From contig CANHIR010000022.1 in NCBI GenBank assembly GCA_947461015.1, positions 1-16,336 of the forward strand: a DNA stretch of 16,336 nt, given 5' to 3'. The translations under genes were made by a program, and so were the position numbers. The notes beneath the pieces are model-generated. The model saw nothing but the letters and a program-made list of their open reading frames with translations, made no database searches and had not been told where the DNA came from. Shown here piece after piece: positions 7,881 to 15,800 of this stretch; the stretch's first letter is position 1, and every line of letters starts with the position of its first letter. This stretch comes from Bacteroidota bacterium. GTDB taxonomy: Bacteria > Bacteroidota > Bacteroidia > Chitinophagales > Chitinophagaceae.

Positions 7881-10800
7881 ATGTCGACAATTCAAAAAAT
7901 AAAAGAAAAATTTAAGGAGTTTGGTCCTACTTCTTGGAGTATCACTAATAAAACATCTATATACCTATTAATGTTGTTTATTAGTTTGGGTGGTATTTAC
8001 CAATTTTTAACCTTGCCAAAAGAACAGTTCCCAGAAGTTGTAATTCCAACCATGTTTGTTCAAACTGTTTATGTAGGTAACTCTCCCAAGGATATTGAGA
8101 ACTTAGTTACCCGTCCCCTTGAAAAACAAATTAAGAGTATTAGTGGTGTAAAAATTAACAAGTTTACTTCCTCCTCTCAACAAGACTTCTCGTTAATTAC
8201 GGTAGAATTTAGCACAGACGTGAAAACAGATGTGGCTTTACAAAAAGTGAAAGATGCGGTGGATAAAGCAAAAGGTGAACTACCCAACGATCTAACACAG
8301 GAGCCACGCGTAATGGAACTAAACATAAGTGACCAACCTATTATGTTTGTAAACATCAGTGGTAATTATAGCACAGTGCAACTTAAAAAGTATGCCGACG
8401 ATTTAAAAGAAAAATTAGAAGGCATTCCGCAAATTAACAGAATTGATTTAGCAGGTGCGCCTGAAAGAGAGTTTCAAATTAATGTGGACAATTATCGCAT
8501 GCAAACAGCAGGTATCACTTTTGATGATATCAGCGCTGCCATTCAAAGGGAAAATTTAGACTTGTCTGGCGGTTTGTTGGAGGTTGGCAATATGCAAAGA
8601 AACCTTCAATTAAAAGGTCAATTAAAAAATGCCAATGACATTGCAAATATTATTGTTCGAAATACAAGTGGCGCTCCTATTTATTTAAAAGATGTTGCAA
8701 AAATCATTGACACCATCAAAAACACGGAAAGCTATGCACGTTTAAATGGAAAAAATGTATTAACCTTAAATATTATTAAGCGTAATGGCGAAAACCTTAT
8801 TGCCACTTCCGATGCGGTTAAAAAAGCAGTAGAGGAAGCAAAGGCAACTGTTTTTCCAAAGGACTTGAATGTAGTGATATCGGGCGATCAAAGTATTCGA
8901 ACTAGAAGTTCTTTTACCGAATTGGTTAACTCCATTGTTATTGGATTTATTTTGGTATTGATTGTATTGATGTTTTTTATGGGTGTGACCAATGCTTTCT
9001 TTGTGGCCTTATCTGTGCCTTTAAGCATGTTTGTTGCATTTGTATTTTTACCAGCCGGAGATTGGGTAGTAGGGTCTCATATTACCTTAAACTTTATGGT
9101 ATTGTTTGCATTGCTATTTGGCTTGGGAATTATTGTGGATGATGCCATTGTAGTAATTGAAAATACGCATCGCATATTTGTACAAGGAAAAGGTAAATTA
9201 ACCGCCACCACTTCTGCTAAAATGGCTGCCGGTGAAGTATTTATACCAGTATTAGCAGGAACCATCACTACACTTGCCCCATTTTTCCCATTGTTATTTT
9301 GGCCTGGGATCATTGGTAAATTCATGGTATACTTACCTGCTATGTTAATTTTCACCTTAGCAGCTTCATTGGTCGTTGCTTTTATCATGAACCCTGTATT
9401 TGCAGTAGACTTCATGAATCATGAAGATGATCATAAAGCCGCTGAATCTAAATTTTCTATTTTCAAAAAGAAAATTTTCTGGGTTCCACTTATCGCAGGG
9501 ATATTACTTGACTTCGCAAAGTTTACATTCCTGGGAAACCTGTTGATCTTTTTAATGATTACCATGGTAGCCAATAAATTTTTTATAAATAAATTAATTG
9601 TAAAGTTCCAAACCTCCACTTTGCCAAGATTAATGAATTGGTATGAGCGTGCATTAAGAAGATCCTTAAGCGGATGGAGGCCCGTTAGATTATTGATAGG
9701 CACATTTGTATTACTCATTTTATCTTTTGTGATTTTAGGTATTAGTGTAAGCACAGGTCGAGTAGGTATTGAATTTTTCCCTAAAGGAGACCCTAACCAA
9801 GTGTTTGTATATTTAAAACTACCTGCTGGTTCTAATGTAAGATATACCGATTCTATTACTAAGGTATTAGAAGCAAAAGTGAATAAAGTATTGGGGAATG
9901 AAAATGGTCAAAATCCTTTAGTGGAAAGTATCATTAGTAACGTGGCTGTGGGCGCTGGTGACCCAATGAGAGGAGACAGAAGCAATAGAGCCGAACTAGG
10001 ACGTATACAAGTAAACTTTGTTGAATTTGAAAAACGTCATGGTAAATCAACTGCTCCCTATTTAGAAAGTTTAAGAAATGAATTAAAAGGAATGCCAGGT
10101 GCTGAAATTTCTGTAGACCAAGAATCAAGTGGTCCACCAACAGAACCTCCTGTGAACATTGAAATACAAGGTGAAGATTTTGATAAGTTGATCAAAACTG
10201 CTGTAGGTTTAAAAAATTATTTAGACGCTGCACAAATTCCTGGCATCAACACTTTAAAAATGGATGTGGATTTACAAAATCCTGAATTAACTTTAACCAT
10301 TGATAGAGAAAGAGCTTTAATTGAAGGCGTAAGCAGTGCACAGGTAGGCATGCAAATTAGAACTGCTTTATTTGGTAAAGAAGTTTCTAAAATTAAAGAG
10401 GGTAAAGATGAATATAAAATTCAATTAAGAAGCCAAGAGCTACAAAGAAACAATTTGGTTGATTTATTAAACATGCGCTTATCCTTCAGAGATATGGCTG
10501 CAGGTGGTATGGTTAAAAATATCCCTATTAGTAGTTTAGTAAAAGTAGAGCCAACCAATACTTTTGGTAGCATTAAAAGAAAGGATCAAAAAAGATTAAT
10601 TCAATTAAGCTCCAATGTACTTGTGGACAAAGGATACAGTCCTACTTCGGTAAACGCTGTCATTGCCCAGTATATTTCCAACTTTAAAGGTATTGCAGAA
10701 GGTGTAACCGTAAAACAAACTGGGGAAAATGAACAACAATTAGAAACAGTTGCCTTCTTGGGAAAAGCATTGATTATTGCTTTAATGTTAATCTTATTCA

Positions 10801-11474
10801 CCCTTGTATTGCAATTCAACTCTATTTCAAAATCGGTAATTATTTTAACGGAGATTTTATTTAGTATCATAGGTGTATTCTTGGGATTCTCTATTTTCGG
10901 AATGAAAATTTCAGGCGTAATGACTGGATTGGGTATAGTTGGATTGGCGGGTATTGTTGTTAAAAACGGTATCCTGGTAATTGAATTTGCAGACGAATTA
11001 AGGTCAAGAGGTATGAAAACAAAAGAAGCAGTAATTCAAGCAGGTAAAACCAGAATTATTCCAGTTATGTTAACTGCATTGGCTGCTATATTAGGTTTCA
11101 TCCCTATTGCCATTGGTTTCAATATTAATTTTGTGACTTTATTTAGTGAATTGAATCCACATATCTTCTTTGGTGGAGACAACGTTGCATTCTGGAAGCC
11201 ATTAAGTTGGACCTTAATATTTGGTTTGATATTTGCTTTCTTTATGACCTTGTTTATTGTACCAGGTATGTACTTGATAGCAGAACGTTTAAAGCGACCA
11301 ATGCGCCGTCATTTTGGTGGTAAGTGGATTAGCATGTTGGGTATTCCTCCATTGACCATTATATTTATTCCTTTGGTGTTTGTTACTATGTACATTCATA
11401 GAAGAAATGTAAAGCGCCGCAGGGCAAAGCAAAATGCTAACGGGGATCTTACTGTGAATGGATCCTGGTATTAA
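7881..11474 (+). CDS. RND-family efflux pump, AcrB/MMPL-like inner-membrane subunit
   Basis: A 1197-residue proton-driven exporter of the RND superfamily (AcrB/HAE-like), about 150 residues longer than AcrB. TM1 is at about 27-44. The proton-relay pair is in GLGIIVDDAIVVIENTH (D420, D421), and the partner lysine is in GIVVKNGILVIEFADE (K1028). The two periplasmic loops lie at about 45-345 and 625-955. Helices TM2-TM6 run from about 348 to 510 and TM8-TM12 from about 957 to 1135. Extra sequence occurs at 515-575, with two hydrophobic segments between TM6 and the helix before TM7, and at the C-terminus (about 1145-1172), with another hydrophobic stretch and a basic tail. All catalytic residues are present, so the pump should be active. 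Substrate is unknown; it could be drugs, lipids or other toxic compounds. It is the last gene of the operon, followed by a terminator. Confidence 0.96.
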   Translation: MSTIQKIKEKFKEFGPTSWSITNKTSIYLLMLFISLGGIYQFLTLPKEQFPEVVIPTMFVQTVYVGNSPKDIENLVTRPLEKQIKSISGVKINKFTSSSQQDFSLITVEFSTDVKTDVALQKVKDAVDKAKGELPNDLTQEPRVMELNISDQPIMFVNISGNYSTVQLKKYADDLKEKLEGIPQINRIDLAGAPEREFQINVDNYRMQTAGITFDDISAAIQRENLDLSGGLLEVGNMQRNLQLKGQLKNANDIANIIVRNTSGAPIYLKDVAKIIDTIKNTESYARLNGKNVLTLNIIKRNGENLIATSDAVKKAVEEAKATVFPKDLNVVISGDQSIRTRSSFTELVNSIVIGFILVLIVLMFFMGVTNAFFVALSVPLSMFVAFVFLPAGDWVVGSHITLNFMVLFALLFGLGIIVDDAIVVIENTHRIFVQGKGKLTATTSAKMAAGEVFIPVLAGTITTLAPFFPLLFWPGIIGKFMVYLPAMLIFTLAASLVVAFIMNPVFAVDFMNHEDDHKAAESKFSIFKKKIFWVPLIAGILLDFAKFTFLGNLLIFLMITMVANKFFINKLIVKFQTSTLPRLMNWYERALRRSLSGWRPVRLLIGTFVLLILSFVILGISVSTGRVGIEFFPKGDPNQVFVYLKLPAGSNVRYTDSITKVLEAKVNKVLGNENGQNPLVESIISNVAVGAGDPMRGDRSNRAELGRIQVNFVEFEKRHGKSTAPYLESLRNELKGMPGAEISVDQESSGPPTEPPVNIEIQGEDFDKLIKTAVGLKNYLDAAQIPGINTLKMDVDLQNPELTLTIDRERALIEGVSSAQVGMQIRTALFGKEVSKIKEGKDEYKIQLRSQELQRNNLVDLLNMRLSFRDMAAGGMVKNIPISSLVKVEPTNTFGSIKRKDQKRLIQLSSNVLVDKGYSPTSVNAVIAQYISNFKGIAEGVTVKQTGENEQQLETVAFLGKALIIALMLILFTLVLQFNSISKSVIILTEILFSIIGVFLGFSIFGMKISGVMTGLGIVGLAGIVVKNGILVIEFADELRSRGMKTKEAVIQAGKTRIIPVMLTALAAILGFIPIAIGFNINFVTLFSELNPHIFFGGDNVAFWKPLSWTLIFGLIFAFFMTLFIVPGMYLIAERLKRPMRRHFGGKWISMLGIPPLTIIFIPLVFVTMYIHRRNVKRRRAKQNANGDLTVNGSWY

Positions 11475-11493
11475 ATTTAAATGCTTACATAGT

Positions 11494-11523
11494 AAAAAGC
11501 CCCTCCAAAAGAGGGGCTTTTTT
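11494..11523. terminator. Bidirectional intrinsic terminator between convergent operons
   Basis: The hairpin GCCCCTC-CAAAA-GAGGGGC (11499-11505 and 11511-11517) has A residues before it and T residues after it, extending the stem and giving a T-run on each strand (six on plus, five on minus). It lies 19 nt after the RND stop and just beyond the PorP/SprF-like stop at 11526, so it serves both operons. Confidence 0.93.
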
Positions 11524-11525
11524 AA

Positions 11526-12524
11526 TTAATCGTAGATGGTTCTAAATAATTTGTTACGCCTATTCCCAATAGAGGTGGAAAAAGAAAGTTCAAAAGTATT
11601 TTGTCTTAACCGGGCTTGTGTAATATCTGTATTGTATATGTCATAACTAAAACCCAAAATATTTTTATTCATTAAAAGTCTTAATGATGGAATGATAGCA
11701 TCTCCTATTCTGTAATAACAGCCAACGTACATTCTTTTTTCCGCATCCTCATAAGTAGCAATAGGAAGCCCTATAGAACCACCTGTTAATATTTGGCTAT
11801 TGTTGGTTCTGTTTATATAAGATGCATGTACACTAGCGGTAAATTGATTGTAAAGCTTAGTTTCATAATTAACATACACGCTTGACTTATAACTTAATCT
11901 TGTATTTAAGGTCGTTGTCAATAAATCGGGCATAGATTGAAAATTTAAACTACCGCCCGTTTCCAAAAAAGCATCTTCGGTGTGTCTAGTAAAAGCCAAT
12001 CCAACATTCATAGAAAACCTAGATGCATTGTTTTTAAACATTTCTGCTGTAGCGCTCACTAAATTCGCACTGTAATCATACTGATCAGCAAATATCAATT
12101 TAGTTCTGTCCACAGTTGTATTGATATAAGAAGCACCTAATCCTAGCGCAATGTTATTTTTATAATCTTCGTCTACAAACATATGATATGCAACATTAAA
12201 TGTAACATGATTAGAATTAATTGCTCCATTCATAATTTGATCCGATAGCACATTTATGCCAAGTCCTAAATAATTATCTCCTTCATATACCGACTTTCCT
12301 GAACGCCAATCCCAACCTGCAAATATGGTTTGATAGGATTTATTGTTGTCAATAAATTGAGTTCTTACATTGCCGTTTATTCTTTGGTCATAGACGCCTC
12401 CCCCTACAGAAGCTGTATTTAAAAACTGAGCTGAACTATAAGGTTGAGACAAATATGGATCCTGCGCAAGTGATTGCACAATGCTTAGTAAAAAAAATAA
12501 GATATATAAAAACGATACTCTCAT
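11526..12524 (-). CDS. PorP/SprF family type IX secretion outer-membrane protein
   Basis: A 332-residue beta-barrel protein of the PorP/SprF family, named for components needed for export of particular T9SS cargoes and for gliding. A signal peptide spans residues 1-20 (ending IVQSLA), and the mature protein begins QDPYLSQPYSSAQFLNTASVG, the family's characteristic start (usually QDP.FSQ.......NPA..G). Alternating hydrophobic strands with aromatic ends follow through to the C-terminal ELSFSTSIGNRRNKLF. Length is typical. It starts 8 nt after the stop of the long type B cargo gene, so both are surely one transcript, and it ends at a bidirectional terminator. Such pairing is common for cargoes with the type B sorting domain, so this is probably the dedicated partner of the neighbour rather than the core PorP. 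No gene symbol is given for that reason. Confidence 0.92.
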   Translation of the reverse strand: MRVSFLYILFFLLSIVQSLAQDPYLSQPYSSAQFLNTASVGGGVYDQRINGNVRTQFIDNNKSYQTIFAGWDWRSGKSVYEGDNYLGLGINVLSDQIMNGAINSNHVTFNVAYHMFVDEDYKNNIALGLGASYINTTVDRTKLIFADQYDYSANLVSATAEMFKNNASRFSMNVGLAFTRHTEDAFLETGGSLNFQSMPDLLTTTLNTRLSYKSSVYVNYETKLYNQFTASVHASYINRTNNSQILTGGSIGLPIATYEDAEKRMYVGCYYRIGDAIIPSLRLLMNKNILGFSYDIYNTDITQARLRQNTFELSFSTSIGNRRNKLFRTIYD

Positions 12525-12532
12525 TAATAATT

Positions 12533-12805
12533 TTATTTTATTAAAACGGTTTGTCCGCTCGCTTTAAATGTTTCGCCTAATATGGTTTTATATTCTGCAA
12601 TCCAATAGTATGCATCCGATTCCTGCATCACTCCATTTTTTCTACCATCCCATCCCCACTTAAGATTATTGGTCTCAAATACCAAATATCCATATCTATT
12701 AAATATTTTAAAATAATTTAAAGCGGTCACTTCTGGTTTAGCAATAATTTTTAAATTATCATTTAATGCATCTGAATTTGGAGAAAAAGCAGTTGGGACA
12801 AAAAA
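12533..12805 (-). other. Type B T9SS C-terminal sorting domain (CHU_C/gliding-motility-associated)
   Basis: The last about 90 residues read FFVPTAFSPNSDALND, then FKIFNRYGYLVFET, WGWDGRKNGV, DAYYWIAEY and a final SGQTVLIK. This is the typical gliding-motility-associated C-terminal domain, used as the type B signal for export across the outer membrane by the type IX system. The match by eye is strong at every conserved block. Confidence 0.95.
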
Positions 12806-15800
12806 TAAGTCCGTTGCCAATATATTAATTTGATACTGCTCACTTTCTGCTGACAAACAATTATTGGCATCCATTACATGATAGGAAACATTAATAATAC
12901 CACTACCAATCCCCTTAAAATTAAAATTTTGTTGTCCCGATCCTATCACTTTAGTGGGATCAGATAAATTCCAGTAATATGTATAAGGTGGTGTTCCAGC
13001 TATTGGGTTTGCTTTTAAAACCAATTGCTCATCAATTTTAATAAAATGTAATGGAGCCGTTATATTTCCTATGAGCGGTAAGGGGTTAACAATAATTGTG
13101 GCTGTATTGGTTGAACTTTTACACTGTGTGTTTTTGTTTACAACATAAATACTATATGTTCCAGCGACACCACTATTTAAAGTAGCTGCATTGCTTGGCG
13201 TCATTGCATTTAATGGAACCGTCCAAAAATAATGATAATCACTAGCCAATCCGAAATTTACACTAGCTAATAAATTTGCTGTTGCACCTTCACAGATATT
13301 TGCATTGCGAATGGTAACAATGGGGTTTGGATTAACCACAATGGATACACTGTCTATATTTTTACAGCCATTTACAGCGGTTCCCGTAACAAAATATTTT
13401 TTTGAACTAGCTGGTGAAAATAATACACCATCTACAATTTTATCTGACCATACATAGGTAGTACCACCCGTTCCAGATAAGGTAATTTTATCCCCCTCAC
13501 ATGGTGTAGCATTGGATGTATTTGCTTTTATAATAGGCAATGCGGTAATCACAACGGTTTTAGTAGAAGTATTTTTACATCCATTTATATCCGTACCCGT
13601 TACGGTATAGGTTAGGGTGCGATTGGGATTAAATATGATCCCATTGACAACTCCATTGTCCCAACTGTATGTATTTGCTCCCGTTGCAGTAAGTGTAACA
13701 GGATCATTTGCACATATTATTCCATTGTTAGGATTGGTTGCAATAGTTAAAATAGGCAATGCATTTACCGTAATGGTTTTACTAAAAGTATTGGAGCATC
13801 CATTTATATCAGTCCCTGTAACGGTATAGGTATCCGTTAAGGTAGGATTAAACGAAATCCCATTGGTTATGCCTTTATTCCATGCATATGATATTGCTCC
13901 GCTCGCAGTGATGGATACATTTTGACCAGCACAAATAATACCATTTACTGGATTGGAAAGTGCAGACAATACAGGAAGCGCATTGACCAATATATTAATG
14001 CTATTGGTAGATTTTACATTTAAACAATTAGTTGAAGTATTGGCAGTTAAACTATATACGCCCGCTTCTGTAATGGTAATTTGTTGACTATTCCCACCCG
14101 GAGTAATGGGTAGTCCATTTTTATACCACTGATTTCCACTATTGGTACTACTGGATAATATAACCGAAGCCCCATTACAAAAAGTAGTTGGGCCAGCTGC
14201 GGTAATCGTTGGAGGCGGTGTAACTGTAATGACTACCTGGTCCTGACAACTAGTATAACCATTGCTTACTTTTACTGTATAGGTTGTGGTAGCAGTTGGT
14301 TTCACTTTAATAGTTTCCGTTGTTTCCCCTGTTGACCAAAGTATAGATTTTGTAATTACATATGGCGTGTAACTAAAATTATCATATTTGCTTACTGAAT
14401 ACGTACTAATTATAACAGATCCAGTTGGACTGCTCACTGCAGGTGGATTGGCAGTTTCATATAACAGTGTGTTATTTAACCAAAATCTTAGTGAATCGGG
14501 TGTATACCTTACTTTAATATGATACCAATTAGGATAGGAAACAGGATTGACGCCTGTGGCACTTGCAACTTTAGTGCCATTAAACCAAAAAGCCCATCCC
14601 ACATCGTCGGTACCACTTGCCCTGGAGTCAACAATGATAAGTGGATTGGCATTGTTCATATCTGCACTTTTGGACAACAACAATAACCCTTGATTGGAAA
14701 TATTGTCTCCTGCTTTTGCATCTATTTCATAGGTGCCATATCCGTAATCTTGTTTGAGGGTCCTTACAAGTGCAGGCCTATTAATAGTAAGTGCATTTCC
14801 ACTTATTCCATCATTTGTTAATGCTGTGGATCCTTGGCCATTATTTTCAAAAGCAGCCAACGTGCTAAAATTATTGATGACAGTTGATAAATTTTGTCCA
14901 ACAGAAAAACTTGTAGATGTTAATAAAACGCTATCACCGCTACATATTGTTGAATCATTATTTATAATATTTATACCAAGTAAATTTACAAAAGTACTAT
15001 CTATAGCAGTACAACCTTGTGCATTGGTGACGGTCACAAAATGTTTTCCAGTGATACTTGCAGTTGCTGTTTGTGTATTTGCTCCTGTGTTCCAAGTATA
15101 TGAAGTAAACCCTGCACCCGCATTTAAAATTGTATTTTTTTGACCACATGCCGTTGTGGTATCTTGTAATGGATTAAATCCACCTAAATTATTAATAGTA
15201 ACTACTACTTGATCTTGACAAGTAGTAATGCCATCGGTAATGGTCACCGTATACGTAGTTGTGGTACCAGGTGCTACGGTAATGGAATTGGTTGTATCTC
15301 CTGTTGACCATTTTATCTTAAATGGCTGTTCGTTGATATCAATAAATTGCACCCCGTCGGTGGTGGCTACCAATAATCTATTGTCTAATAGCTCCATTCT
15401 AAAAGTGGGATTGCTATAATATCCAGACGGATTAGCAGTTGTGTATTTTATGGTATCTACTTGTCTAAATTGACTTCCTCCATTGTAGCTATAAAATACC
15501 TGTCCCTTTGCTAAAAACATTATTTTTTTTGAAAACAATATATCTGAAGTATATGCTCCATTGGTCATACTAAAATTAAGTGGATGCACATTTGTAAAGC
15601 TGCTGCCCTGATTACTACTTTTGTATAATGGACTGTTGGTAGGCGAACTGGTTGTATACACATTGCCTAGGTTGTCCGCCCTTACGACAAAGCCATCATA
15701 TGCACTAGAAAGCGTGGTCCAGTTTAACCCATTATCTGTAGACTTGTAAAATCCGCTTGCATAAATATTTCCATAAATATCTTTTGTAACACTTGGTGGA

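Noticed and set aside
9077..9754. Open frames antisense to the RND pump
   Set aside because: They are low-complexity mirror translations of hydrophobic and lysine-rich coding sequence; no start signals or domains support them.
13334..13984. The regular repeats as a CRISPR-like array
   Set aside because: The 213-219-nt period is a multiple of three, inside one long reading frame with conserved protein motifs; no short repeat-spacer pattern.
13617..15419. Valine-rich open frames antisense to the Ig-like repeats
   Set aside because: They arise from Thr/Asn/Tyr-rich repeat coding read in reverse; repeated composition, not an independent gene.
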